From Bdellovibrionales bacterium (GTDB lineage: Bacteria; Bdellovibrionota; Bdellovibrionia; Bdellovibrionales; JAMPXM01), in NCBI GenBank assembly GCA_016713885.1, contig JADJOF010000013.1, forward strand, positions 139,841 to 203,840: DNA of 64,000 nucleotides, read 5' to 3'. The translations under genes and the position numbers were made by a program. Within the stretch, counting starts at the first letter, position 1. Each line of letters begins with the position of its first letter. Below are positions 26,235 to 34,339 of this stretch, one piece after another. The notes under the pieces are model-generated. The model worked only from the letters and a program-made list of their open reading frames with translations, was not told the DNA's origin and made no database searches.

Positions 26235-27344
26235 TTAGATTCGTTCTGGTGGACGTTGTGCGACCCTGTGGCAGCTTCCCCAAGCCTGAGCAGTTTCGGG
26301 TTCACCGTCACGCGACGCACGGAATAGAATCCGTCTGGCGTTCGGTGCGGAGCTGGTCACTTGTGTATTCTGTTCGATCTCGGCAATCCATTTCTTGTCG
26401 AAGAGCGGCTCACGGACTTCAAAGCGAGTGGGCTTGAAGTGATCACTCATGAAGTCGTCCATGCTGATGCCAGGAATGGTGCCGACGGTTCGGCTATAGA
26501 CGTATTCTTTGCCAATGCCTTTGAAGTGAACGTCCAAGTCCTGTTGATTCTGTGAGGATGGAGCGAGATAGAACTCATAGAGCTCGTCTTTTGCGTCGCC
26601 AGCGCCACCGCCGTAGCAAACAAGGTACTCGGTTTTGCTCCAAAGGTTCTCAAACATTGGGGGAAGGTGATAGGCGAGAATACGGCTGATGAGCGCGCGT
26701 GTTTCATCGGATGTTTTGTAGCCATATTTTCGATACTGGAGATAGAAATACTCATGTGCATGAAGAACGGCGACGTCCATAGGATCGAGCATCGACCAGT
26801 ACTCGGTGTCGTAGTGGATGACGTCGGCTTTGTCGTAGACAGCGATCTGTACAACTTGGCAGGAGTTCGGCATCGACGGCACACTGGCGTCTTGAGTGAG
26901 GGAGAGACGTGTTCCCCGATCGATTGGTTTTAGCCGCGAGCCAATCAGGTCGCTCCATTCACGCAAGATCTCAGCGCGGCCTTTCTCGGACCACTGATTT
27001 CTAGAGACGATCGGTGTTTCGTTTGTGTGATTTGTGAAACGTTCAGCGATGGAGAGCAGTGCTTCGTCGACGGTGCCTGAGTCCATCTGCACGTCTTTGC
27101 CAAACTGGATTTCAGCCTCATAGCGATCGAGAGTGACAAGGCGCGAGCTGCCGTTTGGCAGTTTGCAGAGAACACCTTTGCCGCCGCCACCATCGACAGT
27201 GCCTTCTTTTTTATTGTTGTTGGCGGCAGTACCAGCCGCGCTGCTGCCACCGCCGGCGGTACATCCGAGCGTCGATGTCAGCATGGCGGTTACCGCCAAA
27301 GTGGCAGTGAAAAAGCCGGTGAGCTTTGAGAGGGAGAATTTCAT
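26235..27344 (-). CDS. Lipoprotein with LHAHEYFY motif, unknown function (369 aa)
   Basis: Signal sequence MKFSLSKLTGFFTATLAV.. ends in the lipobox STLG-C near residue 28, followed by a flexible Gly/Ala/Asn linker (GGGSSAAGTAANNNKKEG), so it should be lipid-anchored. The central part has AVLHAHEYFYLQYRKYG near residues 193-209 then TSDETRALISRILAY; similar HE-Y/F..R..S..R patterns occur in secreted proteins of Bdellovibrio relatives, but this is not a full HExxH zinc motif. An intact single frame. Function unknown; the neighbouring barrel protein may be a partner. Confidence 0.82.
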   Translation of the reverse strand: MKFSLSKLTGFFTATLAVTAMLTSTLGCTAGGGSSAAGTAANNNKKEGTVDGGGGKGVLCKLPNGSSRLVTLDRYEAEIQFGKDVQMDSGTVDEALLSIAERFTNHTNETPIVSRNQWSEKGRAEILREWSDLIGSRLKPIDRGTRLSLTQDASVPSMPNSCQVVQIAVYDKADVIHYDTEYWSMLDPMDVAVLHAHEYFYLQYRKYGYKTSDETRALISRILAYHLPPMFENLWSKTEYLVCYGGGAGDAKDELYEFYLAPSSQNQQDLDVHFKGIGKEYVYSRTVGTIPGISMDDFMSDHFKPTRFEVREPLFDKKWIAEIEQNTQVTSSAPNARRILFRASRDGEPETAQAWGSCHRVAQRPPERI

Positions 27345-27549
27345 TTTCTAAAGCCTTCCTGCCCAGTTGGGCGTTTCAGAGGGCAAGCTTTGTGCCCTCG
27401 TCGGTGTGTTCGTATTGTCCGGTCCGGCCCTGGACCTTGAAGAAACTGCGCTGTGGGGCGCTTTCGGAGCCCTTGACCGGCACTTCGATGGGTATAACGG
27501 CAGTGCGACGCTGTGCGATAGATCTTTGAAGTAAAAAAGTACATAGTTT

Positions 27550-27580
27550 TTGAATCAAATGATTCCAAACGTGATATAAA
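27550..27580 (+). promoter_or_regulatory. Promoter of the TIGR02147 gene (probably leaderless)
   Basis: TTGAAT (27550-27555) and an extended -10 TGATATAAA (27572-27580) lie directly ahead of the ATG at 27589. No Shine-Dalgarno motif lies between, and a start site 7-9 bases past the -10 would coincide with the ATG. Spacing to TATAAA is 19 bases, slightly long, but the TGn extension may compensate. Confidence 0.55.
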
Positions 27581-27588
27581 TAATTGAA

Positions 27589-28404
27589 ATGGCTAATAAA
27601 AAGTCAGTCTTTGAATGTGTCGACTATCGCCAGTTTCTGCGCTCCTGGGTGACAGACATGGGCCCCAGTGGCCGCGGTGAGTGGAGTCGCATGGCGAAGG
27701 CGCTGCGAGTGACTTCGACGATGGTGAGTCAGGTGATGCGTGAGGAAAGAAACCTGAGCCCCGAGCTCGCGAGTGACCTGTGTGACTACATCGGTTTTTC
27801 AGAAGAAGAGGCCAGGCATTTTCTCCTGCTTGTCGATTTTGCGCGTGCAGGCTCCGTGAGTTTACGGAAGCGGATCAAACAGCAAGTCCTTGAATCGCAG
27901 GGGCGCGCATCGCAATTGGTGAATCGACTGAAGGCAAACGAAGCGATGTCGGATGTTGCGAAGGCACGGTTTTACTCTGACTGGATTTACTCAGGCGTTC
28001 GCAACGCAACCGCACTCGAGGAGCAGCACACAGTCGAGCGATTGGCTGAACGATTTGGAATTGAGCGTGCGCAGATGACTGAGATTGTGAAGTTCTTAGT
28101 GGAGAACTCGCTCTGCGTGAGTCAATCGGGTGTAGTGCAAGTGGGCCCGCAAAAAACACATGTCGGGGCCGACTCGCCGTTTGTGCTGTCACACCATCGC
28201 AACTGGCGTCTTCGCGCCGTCGATGTCATGCGTGCGAAGCGTGAGAGCGATCTGTTCTACACAGGGCCGATGTCTCTCTCTCGGGAGCTTGCGGACGAAG
28301 TGAGAAAGCGCATACCGACATTTTTGGATGAGCTCTATAAAGAGCTTGGGCCATCGAAATCCGAGGTCGTGCGCTGCTTGAATATCGATTGGTTCGAGTA
28401 TTAG
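27589..28404 (+). CDS. TIGR02147-family (DUF4423) regulator-like protein
   Basis: 271 aa with the family look: VFECVDYRQFLRSWVTD at the start, a helix-turn-helix-like stretch (WSRMAKALRVTSTMVSQVMR near residues 32-51), then LSPELASDLCDYIGFSEEEA, a middle helical region, and a C-terminal part with LDELYKELGPSK. The family is found mostly in Fibrobacteres and Bdellovibrio relatives and is taken to be transcriptional regulators; no target is known to me. It is divergent from the lipoprotein/barrel pair at 27344, so these could be its targets. Probably leaderless. Confidence 0.85.
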   Translation: MANKKSVFECVDYRQFLRSWVTDMGPSGRGEWSRMAKALRVTSTMVSQVMREERNLSPELASDLCDYIGFSEEEARHFLLLVDFARAGSVSLRKRIKQQVLESQGRASQLVNRLKANEAMSDVAKARFYSDWIYSGVRNATALEEQHTVERLAERFGIERAQMTEIVKFLVENSLCVSQSGVVQVGPQKTHVGADSPFVLSHHRNWRLRAVDVMRAKRESDLFYTGPMSLSRELADEVRKRIPTFLDELYKELGPSKSEVVRCLNIDWFEY

Positions 28405-28410
28405 CGACTG

Positions 28411-28430
28411 GCCTGGCTAACGGTCCAGGC
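28411..28430 (+). terminator. Terminator-like stem after the TIGR02147 gene
   Basis: GCCTGG (28411-28416) pairs with CCAGGC (28425-28430) over an eight-base loop, six bases after the stop. There is no T tract, so it may be only an RNA-stabilising stem. Confidence 0.3.
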
Positions 28431-28494
28431 TACAGCGGCGACCAGCGACAGTGCGTGTGTCCTCCCGCTATACTGTGGCGGTGAGGTGATGCCG

Positions 28495-29388
28495 ATGTTG
28501 AGCCGTTTTCAAATTCAGATTTTCTCAGTTGCAGTTCTTTTTCTTTGCTTGCAGCCAAACGCTGTTGCGGCTCCAAATGACGGCTTGGTTCAGCAGGAGC
28601 TGATCGGAAAAGACTACTATGATTTTATGGCTGGGCAGATTTTGATTAATCCAGGGCTTCCGATCAAAGAGGTGAAAACAAAAACTGGTCAAGCAGTTGG
28701 AACGACTGTGGGAAAAGACAGTGCGATTGCACAGTATGCGAAGGATGAGAGCATTGCGGGCGGCGTTTGGCGTCTCACCGAAGTGCATTCGACCAAGGGC
28801 CGTTTCAACGCCAGTTCGACAACTTTCTATTCGAGCGGTGTGAGGGCCAAGACCTTCTGTGACGGCGACAGTGGTGAGACCACGCAGTGTGTGACCGCAA
28901 CGCGAAAGTTTTGCGAAGAGTTCAAAAAGCGTGCTCGTGGGGCTGATTTCGCCGGGAACGGAGCCTCTGGAAAGACAAAGTTTCTTGAGCTTGGCCAGCA
29001 GTGTTCGAGCTATGCGAACTTTCTCAATGCAGCGATCGATCCGAACAAGATGCTGACGGATAGTCAGCGAGTGCAGCGAGACGACGACGTGCTGAGTTCA
29101 GATCTTGATGCGATGAAGTCCCTGAAAGAGATGTCGCCTGAGAAGTCGATTCGCGATCTTAAGCTTAAAGGTTTTGGAGATCATTGGGGACGAGAGGACG
29201 CGGTTGGGGCGAGTAGCACCGGAATGAAGAATCGCTTTGATCGGATGAAGGATATCGGTCGCGACTTCATGTCGCTCTCGCGATTGGCGACGATGTGTTC
29301 TGACATTCAATTTGGTACTGAAAATGGAATCAGTGAAACGGGCGGCGGCGGCTCAGAGCGTAGTCAGAACGTATTGACTCATGGCTAA
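28495..29388 (+). CDS. Secreted protein of unknown function (297 aa)
   Basis: The longest frame starts at GTG 28486, but GAGG at 28483-28486 best serves the ATG at 28495, which opens a signal peptide (MLSRFQIQIFSVAVLFLCLQ, cleavage AVA-AP). A TATACT -10 element lies at 28469-28474. The mature protein is charged and mostly helical with paired cysteines (FCDGDSGETTQC, FCEEF) and a Gly-rich C-terminus (ETGGGGSERS). No family recognised. The second IS element is inserted 15 bases past its stop. Confidence 0.8.
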   Translation: MLSRFQIQIFSVAVLFLCLQPNAVAAPNDGLVQQELIGKDYYDFMAGQILINPGLPIKEVKTKTGQAVGTTVGKDSAIAQYAKDESIAGGVWRLTEVHSTKGRFNASSTTFYSSGVRAKTFCDGDSGETTQCVTATRKFCEEFKKRARGADFAGNGASGKTKFLELGQQCSSYANFLNAAIDPNKMLTDSQRVQRDDDVLSSDLDAMKSLKEMSPEKSIRDLKLKGFGDHWGREDAVGASSTGMKNRFDRMKDIGRDFMSLSRLATMCSDIQFGTENGISETGGGGSERSQNVLTHG

Positions 29389-29402
29389 ACCATACCAAGG
29401 AG

Positions 29403-30648
29403 CGATGAGTCAGGATCCAGTTTTGGGCCTCTGACTTCTTTTTATCTCATCGACATGTTCGAAGAATTCCTTGAGCTTCTGGTCGAGTCTTTGTTTGAGG
29501 TCGATTGGGTTTCTGAGGTACCTCGGATCCGATTCTGACTTTGTCGGCCTCGGGAACAAGTGAGCAGTCAAGCAGACGCTGAGCTGGTGTTTTGGGTTCA
29601 TCGTAGTGCTTCTTGATCGATCCACCGATTCGCTCTTTGGCTACGAGCTTCATCGATGGCGTGAAGTAGTTCTGGAGCGGACACCAGTACGCTTGATAGA
29701 TCTCATTCATCATCGGCACAAGCGATGGATCGTCGAACCTCTCATAGCCGAAAAGCTCGCGGACGTGGGTCCAGTTCTTTTGCTCGACATGGGCGTTGTC
29801 GTTTTTCTTGTAGGCTCGACGCCTTACGAAGTTGATTGGTGCTGGGCGTTTTGAGAAGTACGAATAGAGAACGTCGTTGATGAATTCAGAACCGTTATCT
29901 GAAGCGAAACCAACCAACATGAACGGCACTCGAGACTCGATCTTTTTCACGGCGCTTGTGACGCCGGCAGCATCTTTTGTCCAGCACGAGCGAAGCTCAG
30001 TCCAACCAGAGAACAAATCGACGACCGTAAGTGTGTTCGCGTACTCGCCTGCAATCGAATTTCCGCAGTGGGCAACTGTGTCGCCTTCGACAAAACCTGG
30101 AACCTTCGTCTCGCCGTCCAAGAGCTTAAGTGGAATCTTGGTCTTCATTTTTATCGACGGTCTTGTTGTTGAGAGCCCTTTTCCAAGCGACCTTCGATGA
30201 AGTTTTAAAAGTCGATCAATGGTCGAGGCGCTCATCTGAAGGAGCAACGCCTTTCTTCGGTCGCTTGTTTTATAAAATGGAAGCCACAGTGGCATAGCCG
30301 CCTTCATCTTCTTTGAACAGATGTAGCTCATAAGCCCCCATAGCGCCTTTAAGTCGCTCAGCGCATCGATGTAGCGCGAAGCAGGCCCCGGGCGCTTACG
30401 TGCGTCTGGCCCCTTGGCTTTGCCATTTAAAATTTGAATCGCATGCTTGCGGGACCGATACCCGCAGACCTGGCAAAATTCGTCCAAAATCGCAGACTTT
30501 TGTTTTCGCTTTGCATTTTTATAGCGGTCCCGAATTTCATCGGTGTACGCTCGACGGAACTCGATGGGCATGGTCTTACCTCCGTGTAAGAACTCAGATT
30601 TATTGGTCTAAATCCGATCCTACTTGGGTTTGAGATCATGACTCATCG
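29403..30648 (-). mobile_element. DDE (integrase-fold) insertion sequence, 1246 bp
   Basis: Terminal inverted repeats: left CGATGAGTCAGGATC (29403-29417) and right, read inwards, CGATGAGTCATGATC (30634-30648), 14 of 15 matching. Between them is one minus-strand transposase whose restored stop falls inside the left repeat. No convincing target duplication is visible beside the repeats. The element separates the secreted-protein gene ending at 29388 from the C39-like gene starting at 30911. Family name left open; the transposase resembles integrase-catalytic-domain proteins of the IS481/IS3 kind. Confidence 0.82.
29410..30571 (-). pseudogene. Integrase-fold (rve) transposase, C-terminal frameshift
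   Basis: ATG at 30571 follows GGAGGTAAGACC. An N-terminal HTH-like region (CQVCGYRSRKHAIQIL near residues 34-49) precedes an rve-type DDE core: FVEGDTVAHCG (first Asp), FASDNGSEFIND (second Asp) and NDNAHVEQKNW (Glu). As written the protein ends at 29447 with an unconserved tail. Dropping one G of GGATCC near 29529 joins it to RYLRNPIDLKQRLDQKLKEF and a stop at 29410, inside the inverted repeat, giving 386 aa. This is the compact layout expected of an intact IS, so the shift is probably recent or a consensus error. Confidence 0.85.
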
Positions 30649-30910
30649 AGGATTTTTTCGAGCTCGCGAACTCGCTCGGTTGATTCAAGTTAATCGAACT
30701 TTCGCTCGCTCAAATCCAATCCAGCACTCCTCAATTGAGCACGTGCCGTATAGCGCACGCATTCGGTTCGATTTATCTCGAGTCAATTCGAGAAAGTTCG
30801 GAAATAGCTTTTGTGGGGGTGACGGGAAATGTCACCTCTTTGAATTTCTGATAGTTCAAACCCAGCTGAGCGGTCAGTTTTCGGGCCCGAAAATCGCTTG
30901 TTGGGCCCCT

Positions 30911-31798
30911 ATGATCAACACTTCGCTTTCCATGCCTTACCGAATCATCGCTGTTTTAGCGGCCCTTTCGGGTTTTGCTGCAGAATCTCATGCGGCCCGC
31001 CAGTGTCAGGCGCTGTTCCGCCCTCAAGCTCCCATATCACGGAAGGCCGTCGTACCGGGTGAGCGAATTGTGGTCGACGTAGGTCCACGTTTGACGGATA
31101 CGTCGATTGTCTATTTAGGGAAATACGGTGGAGAGCACCGTGGGATTGTGGCGGGCTCTCACGATTTGATGGTCGTGATCTCGGATGCAACGGCAGCTCG
31201 GCTCAATCTCGAGGCGAAAGGCATCGACTTTCCGGCGATTCAAAAGCAAACGGAGGCAGATAATTGCTTACCGACGGCGATCGCTTACGTGCAAGGTCTC
31301 GCGGCACCTCGAGATTCTGCCGTTGTGCGAATGGGTGAAAAGGCTCGTGCTGCCGTCATGACACCTTTCATGGCCCCATCGAGACTGGATCCATTTGGGC
31401 TCTCGCGCGTTTTTCCCGCTGCCGGTGCGTGGGTTCGTGTGGGGCAGGAAACTCTGATCAATGTCGCGCTGGCAAATGCGGGTGTGAAGTACCGCGAGGT
31501 GCATTCGACCGAGGAAGTTATCGAGGCGCTTGATTCAGGAAAGAAAGTACTCATCGGTGCTTCGGTGAATGGCGACATCATGCGAATTTACAATGAGCAG
31601 GGAGAATCAACTCATACTACAGTCGCAGTGCCATCTGACTCAGGTCATGCCGGACATGCGATGGTCGCGTTGGCTGCAATGCCCGCTGAAGGCGGACGCA
31701 TCCTTCAGTTCGCAGATCCAGCCTCTGGAGAGCTTGTGGCCGTGAAAGACACCGATCAACGTGTTGAGGGTATTCGTCTTGCTTACGTAATCGATTAA
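30911..31798 (+). CDS. Secreted C39-like papain-fold protein
   Basis: The frame runs back to 30638 through the IS end, which is spurious; the ATG at 30911 (or 30932) starts a signal peptide (MPYRIIAVLAALSGFAAES..HA-AR). A conserved-looking ADNCLPTAIAYVQ near residue 119 gives a candidate catalytic Cys, and GHAGHAMVALAA near residue 245 then LQFADPASGE give His and Asp, the order and spacing of peptidase C39-like domains. A bacteriocin-type ABC transporter is absent, so it is a free secreted enzyme or an inactive homologue. No clear Shine-Dalgarno, so the start is uncertain by seven codons. The 262 bases upstream hold only a weak GTGAC/GTCAC stem near 30823-30838. Confidence 0.72.
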   Translation: MINTSLSMPYRIIAVLAALSGFAAESHAARQCQALFRPQAPISRKAVVPGERIVVDVGPRLTDTSIVYLGKYGGEHRGIVAGSHDLMVVISDATAARLNLEAKGIDFPAIQKQTEADNCLPTAIAYVQGLAAPRDSAVVRMGEKARAAVMTPFMAPSRLDPFGLSRVFPAAGAWVRVGQETLINVALANAGVKYREVHSTEEVIEALDSGKKVLIGASVNGDIMRIYNEQGESTHTTVAVPSDSGHAGHAMVALAAMPAEGGRILQFADPASGELVAVKDTDQRVEGIRLAYVID

Positions 31799-31864
31799 TA
31801 AAAGGTGCGTTCCCCCGGGCGGCACCGAGACGAAGGAACAGTAAGGGATTGGCGCTGTCGGTTG

Positions 31865-31896
31865 TTGCGGTTTAAGGGATTGAAGATCGATACTAT
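31865..31896 (+). promoter_or_regulatory. Candidate promoter of the esterase lipoprotein (leaderless)
   Basis: TTGCGG (31865-31870) and TACTAT (31891-31896) precede an ATG at 31903 by six bases, with no Shine-Dalgarno motif. The 20-base spacing is long (18 if GATACT is used), so the -35 is uncertain, but the -10 is convincing. Confidence 0.45.
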
Positions 31897-31902
31897 AGCG
31901 CT

Positions 31903-32952
31903 ATGGCAAAATTTAAATTGCGGGCGATTTTGTTCTCTCTTTCACTCCTCGCTCTTGAAGGCTGTGTGACAAGTCAGGGGCAATCGACTCAAGCTCTTGC
32001 AGATCGACGGCCTTCTTCTGGACCAGATGCTGCCACTGTCGCGTCGACGCCGACGTTAGGCTCTGTGCCTTTTTTTGGACCGTTATTTCAGGGGCCCTAT
32101 GACGCCGTCTTGCCAGAGTTCAATCGGCCGTCAGCCAAAGTTTACCTTCCATTGCAGTATTCTCAAGGTGCTGGTCAAAAGAAGTGGCCTGTAGTTGTCA
32201 TGCTGCATGGATTTAGTGGTACAGCGGAAACAGAGGATCTCTATCTGACTTTACGCTTCCGAGTATCGAGTCGCGGCTTCGTATTGGTGACGCCGGACGG
32301 TTTGAAGATGCCGCCTGGAACGCTGTCCCCAGAGGGACGGGATGTATCGGGCAATCAGTTCTGGAATGCCATAGATTCCTGCTGTGATTTTGGAAAGACC
32401 GGCGTCGACGACGTCGGTTACTTGACCGCGCTCGTTCATCAGATCAAAAAACAGTACAGCGTCGACACTTCAAGAGTTTATCTCTTAGGACATTCGAACG
32501 GTGGATTTATGGCCAATCGAATGGCCTGCGAGATTGGTGATGAGCTTGCCGGCGTTGCGAATTTGGCCGGAGGCAGTTTCAAGAGTGCCGAGAACTGCCG
32601 TATTCCGGTTGCAATGCCGTATCTACAAATTCATGCAGAAAATGATAAGACGATCAATTACGTCGGAACGCCGACCTATTCTGGCGGCGTGGAATCTATT
32701 GCGCAATGGACTCAGCGCAATGGTTGTCGCGCTCCGAGCAAGAAAACTTCAAAGAAAGATTTTCTGTTTCTGATCCCAGAGAACGATACGAATATTGAGA
32801 CGTGGACCAATTGCCAAGGTGGTAACGAGGTCGCATTTTGGAAAATAAAGGCGTTCGAGGCCGAGCATCACAATGCACACGTACCGCTCTTTAATCTCAA
32901 CTTCACAGAATCAGTTTTAGATTTTCTGTTGAGCCATCGGCGCACGCGTTAG
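31903..32952 (+). CDS. PHB-depolymerase-like esterase lipoprotein (LpqC type)
   Basis: 349 aa with lipobox ALEG-C near residue 21, so likely lipid-anchored in the envelope. The alpha/beta-hydrolase core shows VVVMLHGFSGTAETED (oxyanion region), QFWNAIDSCCDFG, nucleophile GHSNGGFMANRMACEI near residue 198, acid in QIHAENDKTINYVG and His in FEAEHHNAHVP, matching polyhydroxybutyrate-depolymerase/feruloyl-esterase-like proteins. It probably hydrolyses an extracellular ester; storage polymer from prey or debris is one possibility. It converges on aceA with a shared terminator. Confidence 0.85.
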   Translation: MAKFKLRAILFSLSLLALEGCVTSQGQSTQALADRRPSSGPDAATVASTPTLGSVPFFGPLFQGPYDAVLPEFNRPSAKVYLPLQYSQGAGQKKWPVVVMLHGFSGTAETEDLYLTLRFRVSSRGFVLVTPDGLKMPPGTLSPEGRDVSGNQFWNAIDSCCDFGKTGVDDVGYLTALVHQIKKQYSVDTSRVYLLGHSNGGFMANRMACEIGDELAGVANLAGGSFKSAENCRIPVAMPYLQIHAENDKTINYVGTPTYSGGVESIAQWTQRNGCRAPSKKTSKKDFLFLIPENDTNIETWTNCQGGNEVAFWKIKAFEAEHHNAHVPLFNLNFTESVLDFLLSHRRTR

Positions 32953-32962
32953 TGGATTGAAT

Positions 32963-32994
32963 AAAAAAGGCCTTCTGTAGAAGAAGGCCCCTTT
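32963..32994. terminator. Bidirectional terminator between the esterase gene and aceA
   Basis: GGCCTTCT (32969-32976) pairs with AGAAGGCC (32982-32989) around a five-base loop. The minus strand has a T6 tract after the stem (plus A run 32963-32968), good for aceA; the plus strand has CCTTTT, weaker. Confidence 0.88.
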
Positions 32995-33019
32995 TGAAAT
33001 CCGGTCTATCGGGTGCTGA

Positions 33020-34339
33020 CTAGTGCGCCGCTGTGTGGAACTGCTCGGCCTCAGTGGAGTGCTTAAGAGCGCTCGTTGAGCCTTTGCCTTCGGTCACAGC
33101 CATCAGAACATGGTCAAAGTAGCCGGTTCCGACTTCGCGTTGGTGACGAGTAGCGGTGTAGCCCACTGTCTCGGCTGCGAACTCGGCCTCTTGAAGAGCA
33201 ACGTAAGCGGTCATGCCGTGGTCGCGATATTCAGACGCCAATTGGAAAGCGTGATGGTTCACCAAGTGCCAGCCAGCCAATGTGATGAACTGGAACTTGT
33301 AACCCATTGCACCCAACTCGCGTTGGAATTTTGCGATCTCGGCATCGCTCAGGTTCTTTTTCCAGTTGAACGATGGCGAGCAGTTGTAGGCCAAAAGCTT
33401 GCCGGGGTGTTTCGCGTGGATCGCGTCGGCGAACTCTTTTGCTTCTTTCAAGCACGGAGTTGAAGTTTCAACCCAGAGTAGATCAGCAAAAGGAGCATAG
33501 GCGAGACCGCGCGCGATGGCGGTTTCGATGCCCGGTTTTACGCGGTAGTAGCCCTCGCTTGTGCGCTCACCAGTGATGAACTTGCGATCGGCTTCGTCGA
33601 TGTCGCTTGTCATCAGTGTTGCGCCAAGACTGTCGGTGCGAGCGATAATCATTGTCGGTACATCGAGAACGTCGGCGGCGAAGCGAGCAGCGGTGAGGGT
33701 GCGGATGAAAGTTGAGGTTGGAACCAGAACTTTTCCACCAAGATGTCCGCACTTCTTTTCGCTTGCGAGCTGATCTTCAAAGTGAACGCCAGCGGCTCCA
33801 GACTCGATCATACCTTTCATCAATTCAAAAGCATGAAGTGGGCCACCAAATCCCGCTTCAGCATCGGCAACGATTGGAACAAACCAATCGCGCTGTGCGG
33901 TGCCTTCGGCGCGCTCGACTTGATCGGCGCGAGTGAGCGCGTTGTTCAAGCGCTTCACGACCGATGGGACAGAGTTCGCGGGGTAGAGACTTTGATCGGG
34001 ATAAGTTTGGCCAGAGAGGTTCGCATCTCCAGCAACCTGCCAACCGGAAAGATACAGCGCCTGCAGGCCGGCTTTTACGTACTGCACGGCCTGGCCGCCT
34101 GTCATAGCGCCCATTGTGTGAATGTAGGGTGCTGTTTGTAGCGTGTTCCAAAGGCGATTCGCGCCGCGAAGTGCAAGAGTGTGCTCAACGCGAACGGTGG
34201 AACGCAGACGGATAACGTCGGTTGCTGTGTAGGGGCGAGTGATACCCTTCCAACGAGCATCGGTTTTCCATTTTGTCTCGAGCTGAGTGGCTGTTTCTGT
34301 GTAGTCGTATTTTGCGTCAAACGTTTGCTGTGTGGACAT
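33020..34339 (-). CDS. aceA: Isocitrate lyase AceA
   Basis: Cleaves isocitrate to glyoxylate and succinate. The start at 34339 follows AAGGAG (the open frame to 34426 lies inside aceB). 439 aa, the normal bacterial size; signature KKCGHLGGKVL with catalytic Cys near residue 193, plus GAMTGGQAVQYVKAGLQALY, FVPIVADAEAGFGG and YNCSPSFNWKKNLSD. It overlaps the end of aceB by 23 bases, so the two shunt enzymes are co-transcribed and probably coupled. Presence of the shunt means the cell can grow on acetate or fatty acids, as expected when lipids are the carbon source. Confidence 0.97.
   Translation of the reverse strand: MSTQQTFDAKYDYTETATQLETKWKTDARWKGITRPYTATDVIRLRSTVRVEHTLALRGANRLWNTLQTAPYIHTMGAMTGGQAVQYVKAGLQALYLSGWQVAGDANLSGQTYPDQSLYPANSVPSVVKRLNNALTRADQVERAEGTAQRDWFVPIVADAEAGFGGPLHAFELMKGMIESGAAGVHFEDQLASEKKCGHLGGKVLVPTSTFIRTLTAARFAADVLDVPTMIIARTDSLGATLMTSDIDEADRKFITGERTSEGYYRVKPGIETAIARGLAYAPFADLLWVETSTPCLKEAKEFADAIHAKHPGKLLAYNCSPSFNWKKNLSDAEIAKFQRELGAMGYKFQFITLAGWHLVNHHAFQLASEYRDHGMTAYVALQEAEFAAETVGYTATRHQREVGTGYFDHVLMAVTEGKGSTSALKHSTEAEQFHTAAH

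Noticed and set aside
29395..30656. Target-site duplication of the second IS
   Set aside because: Bases beside the inverted repeats (GGAG left, AGGA right) do not form a convincing duplication.
30638..30910. N-terminal extension of the C39-like protein
   Set aside because: The stretch includes the inverted repeat of the IS and precedes a clear signal peptide at 30911 or 30932.
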